From Verrucomicrobiota bacterium (lineage in GTDB: Bacteria; Verrucomicrobiota; Lentisphaeria; JABSQK01; JAJFLO01): 50,043 nucleotides of DNA. The notes below the pieces were generated by a model that saw only the letters and a list, made by a program, of their open reading frames with translations, ran no database searches and was not told the DNA's origin. Positions 18,700 through 26,943 of this stretch are shown here, one piece after another. A program made the position numbers and the translations under genes. The stretch covers positions 1 through 50,043 of the forward strand of contig JAJFLQ010000079.1 of NCBI GenBank assembly GCA_021772615.1, read 5' to 3'. The number at the start of each line of letters is the position of its first letter. Position 1 is the first letter of the stretch.

Positions 18700-19493
18700 T
18701 ACACGAGGGATCAACCAAGATGGATACGGATCCGGTGCTTGATGTGCGCGGATTGACGGTCAAGTATGGCGACATTGTCGCGCTGCGCGACGTATCACTT
18801 GCTGTGCCGCGGGGTGCGGTGACGGCGATTATCGGTCCATCCGGATGCGGCAAAAGCAGCTTTTTATCGGTCCTGAACCGACTGACCGATATGATTCCCG
18901 GTTGTGAGGTCACCGGCAGTGTTCGGCTCGATGGTGAGCCGATCCACGCCGAGGCCCAGAATCTGATTGCGCTTCGCCGGCGCGTCGGGATGATTTTCCA
19001 ACGGCCGAATCCCTTTCCGACGTCGATTCGGTGTAATATCGATGTGCCGCTGCGAGAAAGCGGCGTAAGACGGCGATCGGAGAGGAACGACATCATCCGC
19101 GACGTTCTATGTGATGTCGGACTGTGGGATGAAGTCAAGGACCGGCTCGAGACATCGGCGCAGCGCCTCTCTGGCGGCCAACAGCAGCGGCTGTGCATTG
19201 CGCGGGCGCTCGCGCTGCGTCCGGATGTATTGTTGTTTGATGAGCCGTGCAGCGCGTTGGACCCGATATCAAGCGGAGTTGTTGAGGATCTCATTCAGAA
19301 ATTGCGGAATCGGCAGACCATCGTTATCGTCACGCACAATCTGTCGCAGGCTCGCCGACTCGCCGATTATGTTGCTATGTTCTGGAATCAATACGGCGCC
19401 GGCCGTCTCATCGAGTACGGAGCGGCCGACCGCATATTCGAGCAACCTGTCAATCACGTGACGGCATCGTACGTCGACGGTACTGTGGGGTAA
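18696..19493 (+). CDS. pstB: Phosphate ABC transporter ATPase PstB
   Basis: The 265-residue ATPase has Walker A GPSGCGKSS (residues 47-55), a PstB-type Q-loop MIFQRPNPFPTSI, signature LSGGQQQR near residue 158, Walker B LLFDEPCSALDP and the switch VTHNL. It powers phosphate import through PstCA. The start at 18696 overlaps pstA in an ATGA. An ATG at 18720 with GAGGGA upstream gives a more typical N-terminus and may be the real start. No phoU follows, which is unusual because most pst operons include it. Confidence 0.92.
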   Translation: MIHEGSTKMDTDPVLDVRGLTVKYGDIVALRDVSLAVPRGAVTAIIGPSGCGKSSFLSVLNRLTDMIPGCEVTGSVRLDGEPIHAEAQNLIALRRRVGMIFQRPNPFPTSIRCNIDVPLRESGVRRRSERNDIIRDVLCDVGLWDEVKDRLETSAQRLSGGQQQRLCIARALALRPDVLLFDEPCSALDPISSGVVEDLIQKLRNRQTIVIVTHNLSQARRLADYVAMFWNQYGAGRLIEYGAADRIFEQPVNHVTASYVDGTVG

Positions 19494-19802
19494 TCGACGA
19501 ATCGTAGCGCATTTGTCATGGAGGTGTACCAGATTCGGTCGATCGCCGAGGTTTCCAGGCGCTTTGCCGTAACGTGGCCTTTAAACGTGGACACGGTGGT
19601 CCGAGTTCGCGCTTTAGCGTGCTTGCGCTATGCCACTCGTATTGCGCCGCATGCCGTGAAACCCACACTGAAGTGTGAACGCCAACGGAAGCCGCACCCT
19701 TGTCTGCTTCCAACGAATTCTGGAATCGGTATGCTGTCGGGGATATGATTGAGCATAGTTCATCGATATGTGTCATCACGAACCCCGACGAAAGGATTGA
19801 AC
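19494..19802. other. Intergenic region after pstB with two hairpin repeat copies
   Basis: These 309 bp hold two inverted copies of a 19-base element: 19603-19621 (complement CACGCTAAAGCGCGAACTC) and 19664-19682 (CACACTGAAGTGTGAACGC). A third relative is at 37900-37918. The ankyrin gene's Shine-Dalgarno is near 19791. No ORF with coding character or clear terminator is seen. Confidence 0.55.
19603..19682. repeat. Inverted pair of CACGCTGAAG-type elements
   Basis: Two 19-base copies face each other across 42 bp. The right copy has a perfect small stem (CACACT-GA-AGTGTG). The pair could fold into a larger hairpin between pstB and the ankyrin gene and may attenuate read-through, but no T run follows. 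Confidence 0.55.
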
Positions 19803-21101
19803 GTGCCAGACATTCAGTCATTCAAAGCGGCGATTGCGGCCGATGATCTCGCCGGCGCCGAGGCGGCGTTGCGTTGCAATGCCGTCGTTGAGGCGATCAA
19901 CAGCGGCATCTTCCCGTGCGGGCGGCCGGCATTGTTGGCGGCGCGCAGTCCACAGATGATAGATTTGCTGCTGAACGGCGGCGCCGACATCGATTGTGTC
20001 GGCACATTCTGGGCATCCGGCTTCGGGCTCGACACCGTTCCGGGTGAAATCGGACTCCAGCTAATCGCGAGAGGCGCAGTTCCTACCGTGCATGCGGCTG
20101 CCGCGCTCGGCTTAACGATCTGCCTCCGTGACCTGCTCGATGCCGATCCGAAACAGGTGGCGGCGCCTGGTGGCGATGGCGCTACGCCGCTGCATTTTGC
20201 GCGATCGGTCGATGTCGCTGCGATCCTGCTGGAGTATGGCGCCGATGAGAACGCTCGCGATGATGACCATCGCTCCACCCCTGCCCAGTGGCGCATCAAG
20301 ACCGGGCCCGACGTCAGTCGCTACCTGTTGGCGAACGGCGCCGAGGCGGATGTTTTTCTGGCCGCTGCGCTCGGCGACCTTGACCTTACGCAGCGGGTCG
20401 TCGCCGCCGATCCGCAATGTGTCGCCTACCGCATCGGCACCAACAGCGGACCGTTTCCGGGTATTGGGTTTGAGGGGCGCGGCGGCACCATCCTGCAGTG
20501 GCAGCTAGGATTTAATCTGGCTCCACAGGAGGTGGCGAAGAAGCGCGGGCATAATGCCGTCTACGAACGACTCATGGACCTGACGCCGGCACGATACCAA
20601 TTGCCGATCGCGTGCATGCTTGCCGACCGCGAGCTGGCGATGTCGTTGTTGGCATCGCACCCGCAACTCGTGGCGACCTTCGATAACGATGACCGGACAT
20701 TACTGGCACGGGCCTGTTGGGAAACCGGAAACGACACGGACGTCATCCGGCTCATGCTCGACTGCGGCTTTCCGGTCGGTATTCCAGAGCACAATCATGG
20801 GTACTCGCCGCTGCACAATGCGGCCTGGTGCGGTAATGCGGAGGTTGTGCGTCTCCTGATCGAGCACGGGCATCCAATCGATTTGATCGATCCCAAATTC
20901 GATGCATCTGCTGCCGGCTACGCCATCCACAGCGCTACCGAAGCACGACGTTATCCCGATGCGGATTATGCCGGCGTAGTTGATGCATTGATCCATGCCG
21001 GACTCGATTCATGCCTGTCCAGCTATCCTGTGAACCACGACGCCATCGATTCAGTGCTCCGGCGCCATCTGGGCCAGAAAAGCCGGCAACCCGGTCAATA
21101 G
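19803..21101 (+). CDS. Ankyrin-repeat protein
   Basis: A GTG at 19803 with GAAAGGA six bases upstream gives 432 residues. Ankyrin units are visible at RPALLAARSPQMIDLLLNGGADID, ATPLHFARSVDVAAILLEYGADENARD and YSPLHNAAWCGNAEVVRLLIEHGHPIDLID, with more divergent units between. There is no signal peptide or membrane segment, so it should be cytoplasmic. Ankyrin repeats bind other proteins; no enzyme domain is present and the partner is unknown. An upstream TTG at 19749 extends the frame but lacks a good ribosome site. Confidence 0.85.
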   Translation: MPDIQSFKAAIAADDLAGAEAALRCNAVVEAINSGIFPCGRPALLAARSPQMIDLLLNGGADIDCVGTFWASGFGLDTVPGEIGLQLIARGAVPTVHAAAALGLTICLRDLLDADPKQVAAPGGDGATPLHFARSVDVAAILLEYGADENARDDDHRSTPAQWRIKTGPDVSRYLLANGAEADVFLAAALGDLDLTQRVVAADPQCVAYRIGTNSGPFPGIGFEGRGGTILQWQLGFNLAPQEVAKKRGHNAVYERLMDLTPARYQLPIACMLADRELAMSLLASHPQLVATFDNDDRTLLARACWETGNDTDVIRLMLDCGFPVGIPEHNHGYSPLHNAAWCGNAEVVRLLIEHGHPIDLIDPKFDASAAGYAIHSATEARRYPDADYAGVVDALIHAGLDSCLSSYPVNHDAIDSVLRRHLGQKSRQPGQ

Positions 21102-21174
21102 TCATCCAACTCGCAGCCATCCTGGTTGCGCCACTTCGCTCGCAAGAGCTCTATTTCTACACGGCCGATGGGGT

Positions 21175-21402
21175 CTCGCGCAGAGCCGCAGGGAAGTACA
21201 CAGTACGCGGTGAAATTAAACTATTCGTTTTCTTTTTGTGGCTTTGTGGCTTTGTGGCTTTGCGCGCCACCTTTTCTTCTCAACGATCGATGCGGTCTCG
21301 TAGTCGAAGTAGCGTAGCCATTTTGGCTGCGTAACCGGTCGTCCAAGTCGCAGCTAGGATGGCTACGCTACTTTTTCACTGCGTCTCTGCGTCCCTGCGC
21401 GA
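21175..21402. repeat. CGCAGAG-type inverted repeat, diverged copy
   Basis: The left arm begins TCTCGCGCAGAGCCGCAGGG and the right arm ends CTGCGTCCCTGCGCGAG. An ACGGCCGA flank precedes the left arm, as in the units at 37100-37690. It is a separate, older copy of the element that fills the 37-40 kb island. Confidence 0.65.
21306..21374. repeat. GTAGCGTAGCCAT inverted repeat
   Basis: Arms of about 26 bp pair imperfectly across a short loop, with a perfect 13-bp core GTAGCGTAGCCAT (21309-21321) against ATGGCTACGCTAC (21359-21371). A TTTTT run follows the right arm, so it may also end transcription of the ankyrin gene. Confidence 0.6.
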
Positions 21403-21464
21403 GTTTAAATCCTTGACGTTCAGCGATTGTGCGCGGCTGAGTTGGGTCTTGGCCGCTACCGGTG

Positions 21465-22538
21465 TCATCGTGCTGCAATATCCCTCAGTCGAAACGTTGT
21501 ATGCCTCGCGACATTACCGTCGAGGTTGCGAATCTCCAGCGTGATCCGCGGATCGTCTTCGTCCCACGCCACGGTGATCATGCCGAAATTGTCGTCGTGA
21601 AAATTCGTCTCCGGGATGCGATGCCGGTTCGCTTCGTCCTGGTTCCGGCGCCTCGCCGAATTCAGACCGCTGGATGTCAGCTCATACAGCGGGTACGCGA
21701 CGCCATCCGCGAGTCGAGAGATCTCCGCGAAATGGCGGTCGCCACTGATGAAGAACACACTGTCGATACCGTGGTTTGCAAACAGGCCGAGCAGCCGCCG
21801 GCGTTCGTGCGGCAGATTGGCCCATTTCTCCCAGCGGTGTTCTTCGGGAATCACCTGAATACTCGAAACAATGATCCGCAACCTCGCCGGCGTGAGCAAC
21901 TCGGTTTCGAGCCATTCCCACTGCGCGGCGCCCAACAAGGATGCGCTCGGGTCCGTTTGTGGCACATAAGGCCCCCGGCCGGGAAGCACGAACGCCTTTT
22001 CCCGTAGCGGCCCGCGGAACGTGCGGGTATCCAGCAGAATAATCTGCACGCGTTTCGCCGGTGGTCCGAACGCGAAGCTCTGGTAGATACCGGGGCGTTT
22101 GTGGACCGGCGAAGTCTCTGGAATCCCGAAAAAGTCGCAGAAAATCCGTTTCGATTCGAGCTTCATCGGGTATTCTGCGCCGGCATTGTCTTCGCCGTAG
22201 TCGTGATCGTCCCAGGTGGCGAGGATCGGGAATTGAGCACGAAATGCACGAAATTCCGGTTTGCTCGCAAGCATGTCGTAACACTGCTGCATTTTCGCTG
22301 GATCACGCGTGTCGGCATAGACGTTGTCGCCGATAAACAGGAACACGTCGGGGTTGGCCGCGGCTATCGCGCTCCAGATTGGCTGGGGCTTGTCGTGGTG
22401 CGCACACGAACCGAACGCGATTCTGGTCAAGACCTGATCACGATCGACAACCTGTGCTGATGCTTTTGCTACGGTGAAGAACCACGTCGTCGCCGCCATG
22501 AGCAAAACCGTGCCGACACGACTTGGCGCGCGCATCAT
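21465..22538 (-). CDS. PhoD-like metallophosphatase, exported
   Basis: From the tandem ATGs at 22533-22538 (TAGGGAT upstream) the protein is 357 residues. A signal peptide of about 28 residues ends in AKASA. PhoD-type motifs follow: FGSCAHHDKPQPIW (GSC at 43-45), FIGDNVYAD (GDN at 70-72), ATWDDHDYGEDNAG and FISGDRHFAE. In Bacillus PhoD these residues hold an iron-calcium centre that splits phosphodiesters and monoesters. No twin-arginine motif is seen, unlike Bacillus PhoD, so Sec export is likely. It would release phosphate outside the cytoplasm, which fits its position 2 kb from pstSCAB, though it is not in that operon. Confidence 0.85.
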   Translation of the reverse strand: MMRAPSRVGTVLLMAATTWFFTVAKASAQVVDRDQVLTRIAFGSCAHHDKPQPIWSAIAAANPDVFLFIGDNVYADTRDPAKMQQCYDMLASKPEFRAFRAQFPILATWDDHDYGEDNAGAEYPMKLESKRIFCDFFGIPETSPVHKRPGIYQSFAFGPPAKRVQIILLDTRTFRGPLREKAFVLPGRGPYVPQTDPSASLLGAAQWEWLETELLTPARLRIIVSSIQVIPEEHRWEKWANLPHERRRLLGLFANHGIDSVFFISGDRHFAEISRLADGVAYPLYELTSSGLNSARRRNQDEANRHRIPETNFHDDNFGMITVAWDEDDPRITLEIRNLDGNVARHTTFRLRDIAAR

Positions 22539-22679
22539 ATTAATCCCTATATTCACCGACGTTTGCACAGTTGCAAAACCACCCTTTTTAAAGTATACTC
22601 CCGTATCGTTTATGCTGAAATTGTCGCATACTGCCGTTCGTACGCTTTCAATTCAAAACCGCAGGCATGGAGATTCCAA

Positions 22680-23573
22680 ATGATACGTTTCGCCAAGTCC
22701 ATATTCCGCTTCATCGACCGCTACCCGCTCACGCCGTTTTTCATGGTTGCAATAGTCGCCGGTGTTTGCATCCTTCTACCGCCTGACGTCTACGCCGGTC
22801 CGGGAGGAGAGGTCCTCGAGTTTGCGATCAAGTCGCGAGTCGGCCGTATCATCTTCGGCATCCTCGGGATCATCCTGTTGCCGTTGTTTCTGTACATTGT
22901 CATTGCCGAATGGCTGGGCATCCGGAAAACGCGCAAAGACCTCGATAATCTCGCCGTGACCTATCCTTGCTTCAAGTGGATACCGCTGGAAATGCGTATC
23001 CGTCGTGGCGTGGAAGCGATGTACGGTGGATGGTCAACCGGCGACCTTTCGCCGGCACGTGCGTTCTTGACCGAAGACTATTTCGAAAGTCAGCAGGACA
23101 TTCTCGACCGCTGGCGCGACGAGGGCAAAATAAACGTCACCGACATACGAAAGCTTGGCAAAGTTCAACCACTCCACGTCGTCGTCGAGGACGGCAGCAA
23201 TTATTCGACAGTAACGGCCAAGATTACAATGGACGTCGTCGACTACATGAAGGACGCCGAAACCGGTGAGATCATCAAAGGCACCAAAGAGACGCATAGC
23301 GATCGCGACATGCTCTGGACGATGATCTACGAAAACGAAACATGGCTGCTGCATTCCATCGGCGACGGCGACGAGTCGTTGGCGTTTGCGCGTATTACCA
23401 ACACGGTCGACACCAGGTACCTGGATCGTGTTTCCAGCGGTCGCGCGGCGCCGGAGCTCGTCATCGCCGGGGACGGGTCAGAGATCGCCCCGGTCGATGC
23501 GATGTCTGACGACGTGGCGGCAGACGAGGAAACTCCCGTGGTAGAGGTATCCCGCGAGAAGCGCAACCACTGA
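22680..23573 (+). CDS. Tim44-like domain membrane protein
   Basis: The ATG at 22680 with GGAG upstream gives 297 residues. Hydrophobic segments at about 17-34 and 57-77 are followed by a Tim44-like domain (about 100-245) with the pattern of bacterial members: a helical MRIRRGVEAMYGGWSTGDLSPARAFL, then a beta sheet including ITMDVVDYM and LWTMIYENETWLLHSI. The last 50 residues are acidic and probably disordered. In mitochondria Tim44 ties the import motor to the membrane; the role of bacterial members is poorly known. The last 96 bp overlap the convergent TPR gene. Confidence 0.75.
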   Translation: MIRFAKSIFRFIDRYPLTPFFMVAIVAGVCILLPPDVYAGPGGEVLEFAIKSRVGRIIFGILGIILLPLFLYIVIAEWLGIRKTRKDLDNLAVTYPCFKWIPLEMRIRRGVEAMYGGWSTGDLSPARAFLTEDYFESQQDILDRWRDEGKINVTDIRKLGKVQPLHVVVEDGSNYSTVTAKITMDVVDYMKDAETGEIIKGTKETHSDRDMLWTMIYENETWLLHSIGDGDESLAFARITNTVDTRYLDRVSSGRAAPELVIAGDGSEIAPVDAMSDDVAADEETPVVEVSREKRNH

Positions 23574-24398
23574 CAACCATGCGAGAACAATAAAGGGCCT
23601 GAGGAGCAACGCTAACGCATACCATACCAACGGTACCATCAATGCCGGCACCATGATGGACGGCTTAAACGACAGGAAGAAGCCGTTCTTGAAGAACGGA
23701 TGGTTGCGCACGCGCTCGTGGGCGATCACATGACGAATCTCCTGATCATCAGGATCGATCCGTAACGACTCCAGGAAGCTGGATCGCGCGTTCGTACCGG
23801 CAGATTTGCCGCCCATCTCCAACAATCGCAGTCCCACTTCCAGGTGTTGTTCCGCCTCTTCCGGGTACAGCTCCAGCGCCTGGCGGCCGATCTTGTCCGC
23901 CATCTTCGGTTCCTTGTTGACGCGGTAGAGCGTCTGCAGCGCCTGCAGTATCGTCAACGAATCCGAATCGACCTTCAGGCCCTTGCGCGCGACCGTGATA
24001 CCTTCCTCGACCCGTCCCTGCTGACCAAGAAACAAGCCCAGCACACCGTAGCCTTCGGCGAAATCCCGATCGCACCGGATCATGGTGCGGAAATGTGATT
24101 CCGCTGCAATCTTGTTCTTTTTTACAATATTCTGAATGTGCCCCATCAGATAGTGGGCATCCGCAGACTCCGGATCGTACGCGAGATACGTTGCCGCACT
24201 GGACTCCGCCAGCTCGAAGCGTTCGAGCTGCAGAGCGGCGAGCGCGGTCAGACGATGTGCACCCGGATGGTCCGGCTCGATCGTGAGGACGTCGCCGGCC
24301 GCCTCGATTGCGTCCGCATACCGTCGCAGCTCGAAGAGCTGGTATGCCCGTGCGAGTCGTGCGATGGTGGGATCATTTTGGGATGATTCAGGTGTCAT
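23478..24398 (-). CDS. TPR protein with C-terminal membrane helices
   Basis: The 306-residue protein begins with about six tetratricopeptide-like helix pairs (residues 10-220), for example ARAYQLFELRRYADAIEAAG and AHYLMGHIQNIVKKN. It ends in two strongly hydrophobic segments (about 248-268 and 270-292), so it is tail-anchored with the TPRs probably in the cytoplasm. It should serve as a protein-binding scaffold. No Shine-Dalgarno is obvious. Its 3' end overlaps the Tim44-like gene by 96 bp on the other strand; the overlap encodes the second membrane helix here and the acidic tail there. Confidence 0.78.
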   Translation of the reverse strand: MTPESSQNDPTIARLARAYQLFELRRYADAIEAAGDVLTIEPDHPGAHRLTALAALQLERFELAESSAATYLAYDPESADAHYLMGHIQNIVKKNKIAAESHFRTMIRCDRDFAEGYGVLGLFLGQQGRVEEGITVARKGLKVDSDSLTILQALQTLYRVNKEPKMADKIGRQALELYPEEAEQHLEVGLRLLEMGGKSAGTNARSSFLESLRIDPDDQEIRHVIAHERVRNHPFFKNGFFLSFKPSIMVPALMVPLVWYALALLLRPFIVLAWLSVVALLAGYLYHGSFLVCRHVVRHRIDRGDL

Positions 24399-24440
24399 GT
24401 GCTATCGTGCATGTTCTCGATTCGCGATTATGGTGGCGGC

Positions 24441-24478
24441 TGTCAGGCAAATCAGGCAAATCAGGCAAATCAGGCCGG
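24441..24478. repeat. CAGGCAAAT tandem repeat
   Basis: The 9-bp unit CAGGCAAAT occurs about three and a half times in a row, followed by looser CAGG(T/C) echoes to 24510. It fills the 121-bp gap between the kinase and TPR genes, both on the minus strand, and could vary in length by slippage. Confidence 0.8.
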
Positions 24479-24519
24479 TCAACGACGTCATCCATGTCAA
24501 TCAGGTCATTCAACTCCCG

Positions 24520-26709
24520 CTATGTCATGCGGCGTGTGTCTCGTCCCTGGCGCCTTCGCGTCGTGCGCGACATTCCCATGCCGTCAAACATGATCGTCGC
24601 CAGACGCTCATGCAACTCGTTTACGCTCCGGAAACGATCGTTCATGTCCTTTTGCAGTGCCTTGTGGACAAGATCGTCTAGTGCGGCCGGCACGTGCTGC
24701 AGCCGCGACCGCAACCGCGGCGGCGCGTCGTAGCAGTGCTGCCTCGCCAGCGTTCGCAAGGTATCGCCGTCGAACGGCACCTGGCCGGCAAACAGCTCGA
24801 ACATGATCACGCCCAGGGCGTAAATGTCTGTACGCTGGTCGATGTTGTCGAGCATGAACTGCTCCGGCGCCATGTATTGCGGCGTGCCCATGATCCCTTC
24901 AGCCACACCGTATTCGGTATCGCCCTCCTCGGTTGTCGCGCCGTGATCGCCACTGCCGGTGGCGTATGATCGTTCCCGCCGACGCCGGAGCCGTTGCGCG
25001 ATGCCAAAATCGGTGATCTTCAGAATGCCGCGCCGGTTTATCATCACGTTCTGTGGTTTGAGATCACAATGGATGATGCCCTCGGCATGCGCTGCGCCGA
25101 TGGCGGCACACAGCTGCTTTACCAGGATTACGCCTTTCACAATGTCTAGACGTCCGTGTCTCTGCAGCAGCTGCGCGAGATTCGATCCAGAAACATATTC
25201 CATGGCGATGAACATGACGCCGTCATGATTGTAGATGTCATGGGTGCGTACGACGTTGCGGTGGCTTATGCTGCGCGTAAGACGCAGCTCGCGCATCAAC
25301 AGGTCGGCGTCTTGCTCGATAATCGCGGTGTTATTGAAAATCTTCAATGCGACGTCCTCATCCAGCGTCGTGTCATACGCCAGATACACGACGCCGGTGG
25401 CGCCGGTGCCAAGCGGATGGATGACGGCAAAACGATCGGCAAGAACGGTGTCCGGCGGCAGATACGTCTTGTTCCCCGATTCGTGCTGTGTCGTCCGTCG
25501 TTGAATCGTGGTGACGTCCCTGTAGAGATCGAGGTCTTTTTCCGAGTGGATCGACGGCTCGGTTATCTCGGTGAGATAGGCCTCGAGCATGTCCTTTTCC
25601 TTGAGCTTCACCCCCATTTGATTCACCGCATTGATTAACACCCCGATCTCATCTCTGCGGCCGGTCGAGAAATCATCAGGATAATCGCCGTCTTCTATTG
25701 CCCGGGCGACCTCAGAGAGGTGAATGATCGGGCGGCTGATATGCCCGGTCATGACAAAGGCCAACGCCCCGGCTGCGACTGCCAATACCACGGCGAACAG
25801 CATGGCACTGTGCCTGATGCGGTCGAACGGCGCCGTCAGCTCACTACGTGACCGGTACGCAACCGCGGTGCCGAGCGGCACGCCGTCGCTGCGATCGAGG
25901 GCATGCGCCACGGCGTTGTACAACTCGCCGTTCACATCAAGCACCATGCCGTCGAAGCGCATCGACCACGGCAGAAACGACATGATCTTCGTGGATACAG
26001 CCTTGTCCGGCGATGTACCGAATAGCCGCACCGGCGGTCTTTGTTCGTCGCTGTCACGTTGGTAGAGCGAAAAAACTGCGACATCACAGCCTGTGAGATT
26101 CCTGATGTCCGAAGCCATCTCCGCGGTCAATTCCCGTGCAACGGCCGCAGTACCGCGAACGACATCAGGTGCTGCGTTGTCGATGATTGGCACGGCCGCA
26201 ATTTGCAGCAGCCGTGACTCGATTCGCATGAAGCCTTGCGCCGGCTCACCGGCGATCGCAGTGTCGAACAGTGCGCTGCGGCCGGCAATGTTGGCTCCAA
26301 TCAGCTCCGGGCGGTTCGTGCGTGCGAGAATCGTACCGTTGGCGTCGGTAAACATGAGAAGGTCCGGACCACCGTTCCGGAGCTGCCATTCGTCGCAGAC
26401 GTCCATCAAGGAAGACGAGTCGCCGGCGTATACCAGGGGAAACACACGGCTGTCCGCGGCAATCATTGTGGCTGTGTCATGCGCCACACGAAATCGCTGG
26501 TCAAGTGTCTTCTGAATGATCTCGCGGAATCGGTCGAGCGATTCCTTCACGGCCTGGTTGGCTGCCTGGTCGGCTTCGCGGTCCACCTGCAGAACGATCA
26601 ATATCAGTGCGGATGCAACCGCCAGAAAAGCGATGCCAAGCAGCTTGGTGCGTACGCCGAAGGGCAGCGTTTTTACGTGTACGCGTTCGTGTTCGTGTGC
26701 AGTGTTCAT
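24520..26709 (-). CDS. Membrane receptor Ser/Thr protein kinase with sensor and HAMP domains
   Basis: The 729-residue protein is built like a sensor histidine kinase but ends in a Hanks-type kinase. A membrane helix (about 22-42) leads to an extracytoplasmic cache-like sensor (45-300), with MFTDANGTILARTNRP as in such sensors. A second helix (301-321) leads to a HAMP domain (322-376). The kinase (428-705) has glycine loop GTGATG (434-439), Lys456, Glu474, catalytic HCDLKPQN (Asp549), DFG at 567-569 and APE at 614-616. HCD replaces the usual HRD, so activation may not need loop phosphorylation. It would phosphorylate cytoplasmic proteins on an outside signal. The ligand is unknown. Confidence 0.88.
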   Translation of the reverse strand: MNTAHEHERVHVKTLPFGVRTKLLGIAFLAVASALILIVLQVDREADQAANQAVKESLDRFREIIQKTLDQRFRVAHDTATMIAADSRVFPLVYAGDSSSLMDVCDEWQLRNGGPDLLMFTDANGTILARTNRPELIGANIAGRSALFDTAIAGEPAQGFMRIESRLLQIAAVPIIDNAAPDVVRGTAAVARELTAEMASDIRNLTGCDVAVFSLYQRDSDEQRPPVRLFGTSPDKAVSTKIMSFLPWSMRFDGMVLDVNGELYNAVAHALDRSDGVPLGTAVAYRSRSELTAPFDRIRHSAMLFAVVLAVAAGALAFVMTGHISRPIIHLSEVARAIEDGDYPDDFSTGRRDEIGVLINAVNQMGVKLKEKDMLEAYLTEITEPSIHSEKDLDLYRDVTTIQRRTTQHESGNKTYLPPDTVLADRFAVIHPLGTGATGVVYLAYDTTLDEDVALKIFNNTAIIEQDADLLMRELRLTRSISHRNVVRTHDIYNHDGVMFIAMEYVSGSNLAQLLQRHGRLDIVKGVILVKQLCAAIGAAHAEGIIHCDLKPQNVMINRRGILKITDFGIAQRLRRRRERSYATGSGDHGATTEEGDTEYGVAEGIMGTPQYMAPEQFMLDNIDQRTDIYALGVIMFELFAGQVPFDGDTLRTLARQHCYDAPPRLRSRLQHVPAALDDLVHKALQKDMNDRFRSVNELHERLATIMFDGMGMSRTTRRRQGRDTRRMT

Positions 26710-26943
26710 GGTCAGAAAAGTCTGTCCTGGGAATGTGGCTTTTCCGGCGTCATGCTAACACAGCGGGCACAGCTAAAGCGGTGAACTCCAACGCACGGCG
26801 TCACCCCCGTGCCCCACCGTTCAGGCCTTCACGTTCGCCGCGCCGCACTCCTGGAGGGTCGCAGTCCCCTGCGACCGCATCCCGCGCCGCATTTCGGACA
26901 CAGAGGACTGTGTCCCTCCAAAAAACTCCTGTTCGCGCGGTGT
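26710..26943. other. Intergenic region between cupredoxin and kinase genes
   Basis: This 234-bp region holds the TGGAG hairpin pair at 26852-26920. The remainder must contain the kinase promoter and ribosome site; only a weak AGGA 15 bases upstream of the kinase ATG is seen. Confidence 0.5.
26852..26920. repeat. Inverted pair of TGGAG-GGWCRCAG hairpin elements
   Basis: Two 26-base copies face each other (26852-26877 and 26895-26920). Each folds on its own with a perfect 8-bp stem: GGTCGCAG/CTGCGACC and GGACACAG/CTGTGTCC. The copies differ at 5 of 26 positions, and the stem differences keep pairing. A third single copy is at 40338-40363. Confidence 0.8.

Larger units (their letters stand above)
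21102..21464. other. Convergent intergenic region with repeat elements
   Basis: This 363-bp spacer between the ankyrin gene and the PhoD-like gene is filled by repeat sequence: a diverged CGCAGAG double-arm unit (21175-21402) that encloses a long inverted repeat at 21306-21374. Tandem GTGGCTTT units occur near 21237-21265. No gene is supported. Confidence 0.6.

Noticed and set aside
24441..24478. CRISPR or iteron array
   Set aside because: Only about three and a half 9-bp units, with no replication gene nearby; better seen as a simple tandem repeat.
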